Below, piece after piece: positions 42,148 to 50,572 of a DNA stretch of 64,000 nucleotides. The position numbers and the translations under genes were made by a program. The notes under the pieces were generated by a model, which ran no database searches, was not told where the DNA came from, and saw only the letters and a list, made by a program, of their open reading frames with translations. Source of the DNA: JAJAZB01 sp965249815 (GTDB lineage: Bacteria > Bacteroidota > Bacteroidia > Cytophagales > Spirosomataceae); the NCBI GenBank assembly GCA_965249815.1, contig CBDFMV010000003.1, positions 3,100,001 to 3,164,000 of the forward strand. The letters are read 5' to 3'. Position 1 is the stretch's first letter. Each line of letters begins with the position of its first letter.

Positions 42148-42180
42148 ACCGGTTGGACGGCTTGAGGCCGTCCAACCGGT
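42148..42180. repeat. 14-bp-stem palindrome (ACCGGTTGGACGGC type)
   Basis: Arms 42148-42161 and 42167-42180 are exact complements around TTGAG. It lies between the AT-rich islet and the molybdenum enzyme gene, 8 bp from the latter's stop, so it may also help end that transcript. Confidence 0.75.
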
Positions 42181-42188
42181 TGTGAAAA

Positions 42189-44339
42189 TTACACAGTTTT
42201 AAACAACTCTTCCCCCGCAAACGGCTGGTTCCTCAAACGCTTCCCCGTCGCTTTGAAAATTGCGTTGGCGGCGGCGGCACCGGTGGGGGGGAGGGCCGGT
42301 TCGCCGAGGCCAGTGGGTTCGATGCCGTTGTCCACGAAATGCACCTCCACGTCGGGGATTTCGGCGAGACGAATCAGGCGGTAGGCGTTGAAGTTTTTCT
42401 GCTCCGGCGCGCCGTCTTTAAACGTCAGGTTGCCGTACATCGCGTGGCCGAGGCCGTCCACGATGCCGCCCGTCATTTGCTGGCGCGCCCCGCCCTGGTT
42501 CACCACGATGCCGCAGTCGCCCGCCGCGTAGATTTTCTGCACCACGGGCTGGCCCTTTTTCATCACCACCTCGCCGACCTGCGCCACGTAGGAGTTGTGC
42601 GAAAAATACACGCTGAAACCCTGGGCGACGGGCCGCCCGTCCGCGCCGAGTTTTTTGCCCCAACCCGCTTTTTCGGCCACGAGGTTGATGACGCCCTTCA
42701 TCCGGTCGATGTCGTATTTGATGGCCCCGATGGGCGCGGTTTTGGCTTTGTCGAGCAACTCCAGCCGGAACTGCACGGGGTCTTTGCCCGCGGCCTGGGC
42801 CACTTCGTCGAGAAACGATTGCTCGGCGAAGGCCAGGAAGTTGGTGATCGGCGCGCGCCAGGCCCCCGTCGTGATGGGTGATTTGTGCTCGACGCTGTCG
42901 ATGAGGAGGTTGGGCACCGCGCCGGAGGGGAAGTTGTCTTCGCGGGTGGGGTTGCCCGCGTTGAGGCCCGCGCCGCGCAGCTTGTAGCCGATGAGGTTGT
43001 TCTGGGTGTCGAGGGCGGCCTCAAAGCGGTAGCGCACGGCCGGGCGGTAGCTGCCGCCGGTCATGTCGTCCTCGCGGGTCCAGATCACTTTCACCGGCGC
43101 TTTGATCAGGCTCGACACTTCGACGGCTTCGAGCACGTAATCGGTCTTAAGCCGCCGCCCGAAGCCCCCGCCCATGCGGGTGAGTTGCACGGTGACTTTG
43201 TCGGGCGAAATGCCCAGCAGTTTGGCGGTTTCGTTGCGGGCCAGTTCGGGCGTCTGGGTCGGGCCGATGAGTTCGACCCGGAGGGAGTCGCCATCCTGGC
43301 GGACGTGGGCGAAGAAATTCATCGGCTCCAGCGGGTTGTGGGGCAGGAAGGGGCACTGGTACTCGGCCTTCACCACCTTCGCCGCGCTTTTGAAGGCCGC
43401 TTCTACGTCGCCGTCCTTGCGCCGGACGGTGGCGGTGGAGCCGTCGAGGAGTTCGGTAAAAATCCGGTTGTGGTCGGCGGAGCTTTCGAGCGTCGCGTTC
43501 GCTTCTTTTTCGTACTCGATTTTCAGCGCGTCTTTCGCTTTTTTCACCTGCCAGGTCGATTTGCCCACCACGGCGACGTTGTTTTTGAACGTGACCACAT
43601 CCACGATGCCGGGCATGGCTTTGGCTGCCGTCGCATCCACCGATTTGAGTTTCAGCCCGAAGGCGGTCGGGCGCTGAATCATCGCGAACAGCATCCCTTC
43701 GCGGTAAAAATCCAACCCGAAGAGCGGCTTGCCGGTCAGGATGCCCTTGTTGTCCACGTTTTTGACCGTCTGCCCAATGAGTTTGAAGTCCCGGCGGTCT
43801 TTCAGCTTCACGTCCGTCGGCACGGGCAGTTTGGCGGCTTCGGTGGCGAGTTCACCGTAGGTCAGTTTGCGGCCGGTTTTAGCGTGGAGCACGGTGCCTT
43901 TGTCGGTCGTCAGTTCGGTGGCGGGCACCTGCCAGCGCGCGGCGGCGGCGTCCACGAGCATTTGGCGGGCGGTGGCTCCGGCCTTGCGCAGCCGCTGCCA
44001 CGAATGCCGGATGGACCCACTGCCGCCCGCAACCTGCCGGTCGAATTTCTTCGTGTCGAGCGGCGCCTGCACGACTTTTACCTGACTCCAGGCCACGTCG
44101 AGGTCTTCGGCCACGATCATCGGGAAGGCCGTTTTGATGCCCTGACCCACTTCGGGGTTGGGCGAAAAAATCGTCACCAGGCCGTCGGTGCCGATGGAAA
44201 GGTAGCTGTTGAAATCCACGCTGGCGGCAGCAACGCCTTCGGCGGCGGTTGCCGATGCCCCAACCCCGATAAAGCCCAGCACCAGCCCGCCGCTCACCGT
44301 GGCGGCCACTTTCAGAAAATCGCGTCGTGTGGTTGTCAT
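42189..44339 (-). CDS. molybdopterin-binding oxidoreductase subunit, IorB/xanthine dehydrogenase type
   Basis: The 716-residue large subunit begins with a Tat signal (TTRRDFLKVAATVSGGLVLG). It belongs to the xanthine oxidase family, isoquinoline 1-oxidoreductase beta / aldehyde dehydrogenase branch: FSPNPEVGQGIKTAFPMIVAEDLDV, VAGGSGSIRHSW, LTRMGGGFGRRLKTDYVLEA, GAWRAPITNFLAFAEQSFLDE and the C-terminal EPTGLGEPALPPTGAAAANAIF, which supplies the active-site Glu. The cofactor is a molybdopterin (cytosine) dinucleotide. The [2Fe-2S] subunit lies 3 bp upstream. The enzyme hydroxylates an aldehyde or N-heterocycle in the periplasm; the electron acceptor (usually a cytochrome c) is not encoded here. 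Confidence 0.93.
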   Translation of the reverse strand: MTTTRRDFLKVAATVSGGLVLGFIGVGASATAAEGVAAASVDFNSYLSIGTDGLVTIFSPNPEVGQGIKTAFPMIVAEDLDVAWSQVKVVQAPLDTKKFDRQVAGGSGSIRHSWQRLRKAGATARQMLVDAAAARWQVPATELTTDKGTVLHAKTGRKLTYGELATEAAKLPVPTDVKLKDRRDFKLIGQTVKNVDNKGILTGKPLFGLDFYREGMLFAMIQRPTAFGLKLKSVDATAAKAMPGIVDVVTFKNNVAVVGKSTWQVKKAKDALKIEYEKEANATLESSADHNRIFTELLDGSTATVRRKDGDVEAAFKSAAKVVKAEYQCPFLPHNPLEPMNFFAHVRQDGDSLRVELIGPTQTPELARNETAKLLGISPDKVTVQLTRMGGGFGRRLKTDYVLEAVEVSSLIKAPVKVIWTREDDMTGGSYRPAVRYRFEAALDTQNNLIGYKLRGAGLNAGNPTREDNFPSGAVPNLLIDSVEHKSPITTGAWRAPITNFLAFAEQSFLDEVAQAAGKDPVQFRLELLDKAKTAPIGAIKYDIDRMKGVINLVAEKAGWGKKLGADGRPVAQGFSVYFSHNSYVAQVGEVVMKKGQPVVQKIYAAGDCGIVVNQGGARQQMTGGIVDGLGHAMYGNLTFKDGAPEQKNFNAYRLIRLAEIPDVEVHFVDNGIEPTGLGEPALPPTGAAAANAIFKATGKRLRNQPFAGEELFKTV

Positions 44340-44342
44340 GGC

Positions 44343-44804
44343 TTATTTCGTTTTGGTAGCCGCGAGTTGCACGGCCTGGCGAATGCGGTGGTAGGTGCCG
44401 CAGCGGCAGAGGTTGCCGGTCATGGTGGCGTCGATTTCCGCCGTGGTTGGTTTGGGATTTTTCTTCAAAAGCGCGGCGGCAGTCATGATTTGGCCCGCCT
44501 GGCAGTAGCCGCACTGGGGCACGTCCACTTCGTCCCAGGCCCGCTGCACGGGGTGGTCGCCGGTGGCCGACAGGCCCTCGATGGTCGTGATTTTGGCCGT
44601 AGCAACCGCCGAAACCGGCAGCACGCAGGAACGGACGGCTTCGCCGTTGACATGGACCGTGCACGCCCCGCACTGGGCGATGCCGCAGCCGTACTTGGTG
44701 CCCACCAGCCCGAGGTGGTCGCGGAGCACCCACAGCAGCGGGGTGTCGGGTTCGACGTCGGCCTGGAGGCGTTTGCCGTTGATTTGCAGTTTAAAAAGGG
44801 CCAT
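44343..44804 (-). CDS. [2Fe-2S] subunit of the molybdenum hydroxylase (IorA-like)
   Basis: The 153-residue protein is read from MALFKLQINGKRLQ (ATG 44804); an in-frame ATG 30 nt upstream is less likely. Two iron-sulphur clusters are evident: plant-ferredoxin type in YGCGIAQCGACTVHVNG with the fourth Cys in SCVLPV, and the second in QCGYCQAGQIM with GNLCRCGTYHRI. It pairs with the large subunit immediately downstream (3-bp gap). Electrons pass from the Mo site to an external acceptor. Confidence 0.94.
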   Translation of the reverse strand: MALFKLQINGKRLQADVEPDTPLLWVLRDHLGLVGTKYGCGIAQCGACTVHVNGEAVRSCVLPVSAVATAKITTIEGLSATGDHPVQRAWDEVDVPQCGYCQAGQIMTAAALLKKNPKPTTAEIDATMTGNLCRCGTYHRIRQAVQLAATKTK

Positions 44805-44938
44805 CGGGTTCGCGAGGTTGAATGGAGGCTCCAAAATACGCTATTTCATCCAATCCGGGTGCGCGGTCGTCGCGATTTCGCCGCACTGTAAAATTCCCTT
44901 CGTAGTTTTCACCCGACCTTTCTCTAAATCGTCTCCCG

Positions 44939-45795
44939 ATGAAAAAACAATTCCTGGTGCTGGCCATTTTTTTCCCCACGCTGCTGTTCGCCCAGATGGG
45001 CAAGGTGCTCGACAACCTGACCGTGCCGAGCAAAATCCTGAAAGCCGACCGCAAGTACGCCATCTACCTGCCGCCCGATTACGAAACCTCGCAGCGCAGC
45101 TACCCGGTGCTCTACCTGCTCCACGGCGGCGGCGACGACCACACCGGCTGGGTGCAGTTCGGCGAAGTGCAGAACCTCGCCGACAAGGCCATCCGCGAAG
45201 GGACGGCCACGCCAATGGTCATCGTGATGCCCGACGCCAACACCGGCAAACGGGGATACGCCAACGACGCCAAGGGCGAGTGGCGCTACGAAGATTTCTT
45301 TTTTGAGGAATTTATGCCCGTGATCGAAAAGAAGTACCGCATCAAGGGCGAAAAACGGTACCGCGCCGTGGCGGGGCTTTCGATGGGCGGCGACGGCAGT
45401 TTTACTTACGCCCTGCACCACCCGGAGTTGTTTTCATCAGCCTGTCCGCTCAGCGCCGGAACGGGGCCGCTCACGCTGGAAGACGCCAAAACGCGGGTCC
45501 GCCGCGACGCGGCGGACGCCACCGACGCGCAAATCGAGGCGTTTTACAACCGGCAAAGCGTGCTGAAACTCATCGACGCCGTGCCCGACGCCCAGAAAAA
45601 AGCCGTGCGCTGGTACATCGACTGCGGCGACGACGATTTTCTCTACGAAGGCAACAGCCTGGCGCACGTGGCGATGCGGAAAAAGGAAATCCCGCACGAA
45701 TTCCGCGCCCGCGATGGGGGCCACACCTGGACGTACTGGCGGGCCGCCCTGCCACTGTGCTGGAGTTCGTTTCGCAGGGTTTCCACCAGTTTTGA
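44939..45795 (+). pseudogene. exported esterase with a frameshift in its last 14 codons
   Basis: The protein has a signal peptide (MKKQFLVLAIFFPTLLFAQ) and the Fes/EstA-like esterase core: YAIYLPPDYETSQRSYPVLYLLHGGGDDHTGW, nucleophile AGLSMGGDGSF, DDFLYEGNSLA and the catalytic His in RDGGHTWTYWRAALP. From there the natural ending VLEFVSQGFHQF and TGA 45793-45795 lie one frame away. A missing base near 45753 sends the current frame through LCWSSFRRVSTSFECQ and a palindromic repeat to 45892. Catalytic residues are upstream of the break, so the enzyme may still work with a wrong tail. It could also be a sequencing error. Confidence 0.75.
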
Positions 45796-45828
45796 ATGCC
45801 AGTCAGAAGTGAGTAAGTCTTCGCCATT

Positions 45829-45866
45829 CATGCATAGCGAGGGGTTTAAACCCCTCGCTATGCATG
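45829..45866. repeat. 38-bp perfect palindrome
   Basis: Positions 45829-45866 read the same on both strands (half-site CATGCATAGCGAGGGGTTT). The palindrome lies between the esterase and the convergent patatin gene. It is translated only because of the esterase frameshift (as MHSEGFKPLAMH). It may serve as a bidirectional transcript end, though no T run is seen. Confidence 0.9.
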
Positions 45867-45899
45867 GAAATAACAAAAATTTTAGCCCTTAATTTGCTG

Positions 45900-46985
45900 T
45901 CACTCCTCAAGCAGCGCCCGCAACGCCGGGCGCGAAAGCACGAACGAGTGGGTGCCCGCGCCGGGCGTTTCCGTCCGCGTTTCAAGGCCCGTTTGCCGGA
46001 CGAATTCCCCCGCTTTTCCGGCGTTCAGCAAGGTGGTCATCGCGCCGGGATCGAAGAGCAACTCGTTGGGGATGAGTTGGTAGAGCGCATCGGGCATGAA
46101 ATAAAACGTCAGCGTCAGGGGTCGCTCCGGGAGGGCTTCGGCGGTGAAAGCGGGTTGAATGACTTCGCCCAGCCGGTTCATCAGCTTGCCGAGGCGGACG
46201 TTGTCGTCGCGCACGCCATTGCGCAGGGTGAGAAGCGTGCGAAAGAGCGAATTTAAAATGGTTACTTTCCCATTTTCGGGCCAGCGCGAGGTGGGGTCGC
46301 CGGAAACGGGCAGGTTGTTGACTATCACGTCCACGGCCTCGTAAGCCGGGTCGGCGAGGGCCAGTTTCAGCCCCTGCACCACCGGGATGTTTTCGCGCAC
46401 GCCGCCGTCCACCCAGAAATCGGTCGTGCCGTCGGGGTTCTGGGTTTTAAACAGCGACATAAACACGGGCTCGTTGGCCGAGGCCCAAATCCAGTCCAGC
46501 ATTTTCTCGTACTCGGGCACCCGGCTGGCCAGGCGGTACTCGGCCTCGTGGGTGCGGAGGTTGGCTACCGCAACGGCGAAATCGAGGCCGCTGGCGCGGA
46601 TTTGCGCGTAGTCGGCCCGCGCCATGAATTTACCAATCAGCCCACGCAACGGCTCGGATTCGCCGAGGGTTCCGGCCCCGATCAGGAGTCGCCACGCCGC
46701 GTTAAGCAACCGGATGCCGCCGTCGGTCCGGAACGGGTTAACGTTGAAAATATCCCGCTGGCGGACGGACGTGTACGCCTGGTTGAGGGTATCGAACCGG
46801 CGGAGCAAAATAAATGGGGCCATCAAACTGCCCGTGCTGGTGCCGACGACGGTGCTGTACCGTTTGCCGAGGCCGTCGAGGTAGTTGGCGATGCCCACGC
46901 CCCAGGCCCCGCGTGCGCCGCCGCCCGAAACCACCAGCAGGTTCTTGCCGCCCGGCGTGGCCAGTTGAGTTGGGATAATTGTCAT
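45900..46985 (-). CDS. patatin-like phospholipase (second)
   Basis: The 361-residue protein shows oxyanion loop VSGGGARGAWGVGI near 19, nucleophile VVGTSTGSLM near 47 and dyad Asp in FWVDGGVRENIPVVQG near 192. It has no signal peptide. Overall plan is as in the 33481 patatin but sequence is well diverged, so it is an old paralogue. The C-terminal half (ALYQLIPNELLFDPGAMTTLLNAG) is typical of longer bacterial patatins. Confidence 0.87.
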   Translation of the reverse strand: MTIIPTQLATPGGKNLLVVSGGGARGAWGVGIANYLDGLGKRYSTVVGTSTGSLMAPFILLRRFDTLNQAYTSVRQRDIFNVNPFRTDGGIRLLNAAWRLLIGAGTLGESEPLRGLIGKFMARADYAQIRASGLDFAVAVANLRTHEAEYRLASRVPEYEKMLDWIWASANEPVFMSLFKTQNPDGTTDFWVDGGVRENIPVVQGLKLALADPAYEAVDVIVNNLPVSGDPTSRWPENGKVTILNSLFRTLLTLRNGVRDDNVRLGKLMNRLGEVIQPAFTAEALPERPLTLTFYFMPDALYQLIPNELLFDPGAMTTLLNAGKAGEFVRQTGLETRTETPGAGTHSFVLSRPALRALLEE

Positions 46986-47271
46986 AAAATGGGAGAAGTG
47001 GGGTTGAGGAAGACGGCGGGACCGCTGGGAGATTCCGGGGTCGCCTTAAAAACAAAGGTTCTGTTTTCCGGCTCGTGGCGCAAGGGGGAAAATACCCTTT
47101 TTTCGGCCCGTATACCCCCAACCGGCAAGACATGCTTCGGCTACACCGATTTTTTCGCAATCAGGTCAAAAACCTGATTTTCAAGACCATTTATTGAGCG
47201 AACGGTAACCGGCGTGTCAGGGGCAGCTTTTATTTTTCCTGCCACAAACCCTTCCACTCCCTTTCACGCGC

Positions 47272-47504
47272 ATGAAAACCACAACCTATCGGCGACTTCC
47301 CGGCCCAACCCCACCCGCTGCGAAGCTCACCCACCGGGAAAGAACGTTCCTGAAACTGGCCTGTTCGGAACTTGCCTACCTCCAAATCGCCGACCACATG
47401 GCCGTCAGCCCGGCTACCGGGAAAACTTGTTCGAGAAAGTGGGCGTGAAAAGCCGCGTCGGGTTGACGCTGTGGGCGGTGAAGGTCGGCTTGGTGGTGTT
47501 GTGA
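47272..47504 (+). pseudogene. mini LuxR-type HTH gene broken by a 13-nt deletion
   Basis: The first frame reads MKTTTYRRLPGPTPP, then LTHRERTFLKLACSELAYLQIADHMAVSP and stops early after TGKTCSRKWA. The continuation YRENLFEKVGVKSRVGLTLWAVKVGLVVL lies in another frame. Compared with the intact copy at 49354-49590, the bases between AVSP/QVSP and YRE are 13 nt shorter, which accounts for the shift. The C-terminal WAVKVGLVVL is identical in both. It is therefore a decayed paralogue. Confidence 0.8.
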
Positions 47505-47627
47505 AATACGCCTCAGAAAATCCGAACGGGCAAACCGAAAACGCTCTCCACCCTACCGCCGGACACAGCGGAGGAATGGGAACAATGGGCTATTTTTACG
47601 GCCTGTATGTCTCTTTTCAAAACTATC

Positions 47628-48200
47628 ATGAAAAAAACCTGCCTGCTTTTCGGATTGCTTTTCCTGGCACTGGCCGGGGCGAACGCCCAAACGTTCCGGG
47701 GTCTCGACAAATCGCCCATGGACATGGCCTACTACCCGGACGACTACGCCCACGACCGCAAATTTGCCCCCGCCAAAATCGGCACCGATAAGGCCATGAT
47801 TCGCGTGACCTACAGCCGCCCAGCTAAGGCGGGCCGGGAGGTTTTTGGCAAATTGGTGCCCTACGGCAAAGTATGGCGGGTGGGAGCCAACGAAGCCCCC
47901 GAAATCAAATTCTACCAGGACGTCACCATCGGTGGGAAAAAGCTACCGGCGGGAACCTATGCCCTACTGACCATCCCGAACGAGAAAGAGTGGACCCTCA
48001 TCTTCAGTTCCGACCTGGATCAATGGGGTGCCTACAGTTACAACGAAGCCCTGGACCTGGCCCGCGTGACCGCACCGGTGCAGAAATCGGAGACAGTGCT
48101 GGAGAGTTTCTCGATTCAGTTTGCTAAAAAAGATGCCAAAAACGCCGTCATGTACCTGGGTTGGGACACGACGGTGGTGGCGGTGCCGGTTTCGTTTTAA
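47628..48200 (+). CDS. exported DUF2911 protein
   Basis: The 190-residue protein is read from MKKTCLLFGLLFLALAGANAQ (ATG 47628; signal peptide), preferring this over an ATG 21 nt upstream. It matches DUF2911: MIRVTYSRPAKAGREVFGKLVPYGKVWRVGANEAPEIKFYQDVTIGG, KLPAGTYALLTIPNEKEWTLIFS, then WGAYSYNEALDLARVTAPV. The family is common in Bacteroidota, is periplasmic and has no known activity. It stands between the two copies of the HTH gene. Confidence 0.9.
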   Translation: MKKTCLLFGLLFLALAGANAQTFRGLDKSPMDMAYYPDDYAHDRKFAPAKIGTDKAMIRVTYSRPAKAGREVFGKLVPYGKVWRVGANEAPEIKFYQDVTIGGKKLPAGTYALLTIPNEKEWTLIFSSDLDQWGAYSYNEALDLARVTAPVQKSETVLESFSIQFAKKDAKNAVMYLGWDTTVVAVPVSF

Positions 48201-48362
48201 GGAGAAAGCGGCTTTGTCTTCACGCCAAATTTCCCGGTTGCTGACGCACCAGGGTAGGTGTGGGGCACAAAGCGAGGAAAATTTTTGGTTTCTCACCCAA
48301 CCGGGCAACAGTCGGGCGGGTAGCCGCGTATGGGAGTCAAAACATTCCGTTTATCAACCCCC

Positions 48363-49178
48363 ATGCTTCTCTCCATGCGACTCCTTATTCTACTGACGGG
48401 CCTGTTCGTCACCTCGGTTGCTTACGCCCAGGACAACATTGTGCTCCGAAACGGGGAAGAAATTTCCTCCAAAGTGCTGGAAGTAAACCTGACGGACCTG
48501 AAATACCGCAAAGCGTCCAATCCCGATGGACCCGTTTACACCGCCCCGTTGCGCGACGTGCTGTTCATCAAGTACGCCAACGGGACCAAAGACACCTTTG
48601 GCCCAAACCGAATGCCATCGACCGGAGCCAGCGCGTTTCCCAACGATGCCCGCAATACCGGCTTCCCGCCGACCTCAGCCCCCGGCCTCGACCCACTTCG
48701 CTACCGCAGCCGGTGGTTCAACCGACACTTTGAAGGGGCCGCCGGGCAACGGGTTTCCCGGCAGCAAGTCGAAACGCTGCTTCGGCTTCAACCCAACGCC
48801 TTCGACGCCTTCGAACGGGGCCGTTCGCTGCGTACCTGGTCGGTGGTGACGGTCGGCTCGGCGGTAGCCCTGCTTGGCGCAGGGGTGGGCGTGGCTCTGG
48901 CGGGGGAATGGGGGGATGGGCGCGGCAGGGGTTTCGGAAATCAAAACCTGCGTAACGGGAATGAGCGGCGGGACCGCGAACCGGGAAGAAACGTGGCGAT
49001 TGGGGCCGCGCTGGCGGGCGGAGGTCTTCTGCTCGGCGTGGCTTCGGGTTGGCTCGACCACCGCGCGACGGTGCAGTTCCGCCGGGCAGCGGCGCGCTAC
49101 AACACCCGGCCAGCCACCTCGCTGCGGTTGGCACCGAGTCGCCAGGGGCTGGGTGCGGGCCTGACTTTCGCTTTTTAG
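48363..49178 (+). CDS. exported protein of unknown family with two membrane segments
   Basis: The 271-residue protein has a signal peptide (MRLLILLTGLFVTSVAYAQ; the start could be ATG 48363 or 48375). Residues 20-70 form a small beta unit (NIVLRNGEEISSKVLEVNLTDLKYRK, then DVLFIKYANGTKDTFG) found at the front of many Cytophagales envelope proteins. The middle is low-complexity, followed by VVTVGSAVALLGAGVGVAL and a second hydrophobic segment near AIGAALAGGGLLLGVASG. Function is unknown. Confidence 0.65.
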   Translation: MLLSMRLLILLTGLFVTSVAYAQDNIVLRNGEEISSKVLEVNLTDLKYRKASNPDGPVYTAPLRDVLFIKYANGTKDTFGPNRMPSTGASAFPNDARNTGFPPTSAPGLDPLRYRSRWFNRHFEGAAGQRVSRQQVETLLRLQPNAFDAFERGRSLRTWSVVTVGSAVALLGAGVGVALAGEWGDGRGRGFGNQNLRNGNERRDREPGRNVAIGAALAGGGLLLGVASGWLDHRATVQFRRAAARYNTRPATSLRLAPSRQGLGAGLTFAF

Positions 49179-49353
49179 GGGCCGGGCCAGGGTGGGTGGT
49201 ATGGTTGGGGGCACAGACCATGAAGCAGGGGTGCAGTGGGGCGCGGACTAAGCAGTAAATTTTCTGTCAGTCCTGAGCAAACGGTGTTGACCAAACCGTT
49301 CGGCACGCGTATCTTCCCCGCTTTCCAATCCCTCTGACGCTTACTACCTTGCC

Positions 49354-49590
49354 ATGAACCCCACCGTCGCCCTGGGCTATGCACCGCTGTTGCGGGCACT
49401 GTCCCCGTGTGAAATCCATTTCCTGAAACTACCCTATTCCGACCTGACCTACCTTCAAATCGCCGCCGCGATGCAGGTCAGCCCCCGCACGGTGGACGGC
49501 TACCGGGAGGAATTGTTCGAGAAACTAAATGTGCGAAGCCGGGTGGGGCTGGCGCTGTGGGCGGTGAAGGTGGGGTTGGTGGTGTTGTAA
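49354..49590 (+). CDS. mini LuxR-type HTH protein
   Basis: The 78-residue protein is almost only a LuxR/FixJ-type DNA-binding domain: LSPCEIHFLKLPYSDLTYLQIAAAMQVSPRTVDGYREELFEKLNVRSRVGLALWAVKVGLVVL, with the recognition helix in SPRTVDGYREEL. No receiver or sensor part is encoded, so it may be a stand-alone transcription factor or a remnant of a response regulator. A broken copy lies 2 kb to the left, with DUF2911 and the 48363 gene in between, so a duplicated block is likely. Confidence 0.75.
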   Translation: MNPTVALGYAPLLRALSPCEIHFLKLPYSDLTYLQIAAAMQVSPRTVDGYREELFEKLNVRSRVGLALWAVKVGLVVL

Positions 49591-49604
49591 CCGACCTGCT
49601 TTCC

Positions 49605-50155
49605 ATGAGCCGCAAATACAAATTCAACGATCAGGAAAAACTGTACTTCGTCAGTTTTGCGACGGTGTATTGGATCGACGTTTTTGTTCGGAACGAGTAC
49701 CGCAACATCATGCTGGATAGTTTTCGATACTGCCAAGCTGAAAAAGGCTTGGAAATCTACGCGTGGTGTTGATGCCGAGCCACGTTCACCTGATCATGGG
49801 CACAGCGGGCGAGCCGATGCAGGACATTCTGCGTGATATGAAGAAGCACACGTCGAAGAAAATCACGTCGGCCATTGAAGCAAACCAGCACGAAAGCCGC
49901 CGGGAATGGATGCTTCGGCTGATGGAGTGGGCGGGCAAGACGAACCCCAACAACGAGAAGATGCAGTTCTGGCAGCAGCATAATCAGCCCATCGAATTGA
50001 ATACGCCCGAAAAGCTACGCCAGCGACTTGATTACCTGCACAACAACCCGGTAATTAGCGGATTTGTCGAAAGGCCGGAAGACTGGTTGTACAGCAGTGC
50101 GGTTGATTATTACACGAATCGGAAAGGGTTGATTGACATTATTTTTGTTGAATAA
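49605..50155 (+). pseudogene. REP-associated tyrosine transposase (RAYT/Y1) with a frameshift
   Basis: The N-terminal part reads MSRKYKFNDQEKLYFVSFATVYWIDVFVRNEYRNIMLDSFRYC and ends at TGA 49770-49772 after GLEIYAWC. The next frame continues at once with VLMPSHVHLIMGTAG, holding the HxH metal motif of HUH-type Y1 transposases. It goes on through NTPEKLRQRLDYLHNNPVISGFVERPEDWLYSSAVDYYT. One lost base around 49768-49770 (TGTGTGATG expected) repairs the reading. RAYTs move or maintain REP palindromes, and a palindrome array follows immediately. Confidence 0.88.
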
Positions 50156-50194
50156 TATCGGTGCCAACACTTTTTTATGAGCAAGTAACTCGTT

Positions 50195-50350
50195 CAAGTT
50201 TGCAACTTGGACGCTACTTTTATTCAGTTTTTAACTGAAACTTAACACATTTTACGTTGCTGAAACGGCAGTTGCAAACTGCCAAAAAGAAAGGTCCAGG
50301 TTACAAACCTGAACCAGTCGTCAGCGCAGACTTGCGCCAGTTGGGGGATT
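50195..50350. repeat. array of short palindromes beside the RAYT genes
   Basis: Three hairpins share the form XXGTT-NCA/NGC-AACXX: CAAGTT..AACTTG (50195-50209), GGCAGTT..AACTGCC (50267-50283) and CAGGTT..AACCTG (50297-50311). A fourth unit with the GCGCCAGTT core (50326-50346) resembles the palindrome at 41602. They occupy the gap between the frameshifted transposase and the truncated one, where its cognate REP sites would be expected. Confidence 0.65.
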
Positions 50351-50359
50351 TCTCCTTCC

Positions 50360-50548
50360 GTGGCTCATGGGCTTTGCGTGCCGCATCGGCAACCAGCAGT
50401 GCACTACGTCACCCTCACGATGGAGCCGTGGGTGGACGTGTTTACCCGCCCGGCGTACATCGAAATTTTGCTGGTGCGCCATTGCCAGCAGAAAAAAGGG
50501 CTGGACCTTTACGCCTGGGTGGTGATGAGTAACCACCTGCACGCGATG
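50360..50548 (+). pseudogene. 5' remnant of a second RAYT transposase
   Basis: The frame contains HYVTLTMEPWVDVFTRPAYIEILLVRHCQQKKGLDLYAWVVMSNHLHAM, aligned with the first 60 residues of RAYT including the first catalytic region (NHLH in place of SHVH). Homology ends there, and the rest runs into the 3' end of the convergent amidohydrolase gene. It is a truncated copy, different in sequence from the adjacent one, so not a fresh duplicate. Confidence 0.75.
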
Positions 50549-50572
50549 GAACTGAGTTTTTATTGGTTGCCC

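Noticed and set aside
50195..50350. CRISPR array suspicion for the row of short palindromes
   Set aside because: Units differ in sequence, spacing is irregular, no spacers of uniform length exist and no cas gene is near. REP-like palindromes beside a RAYT fit better.
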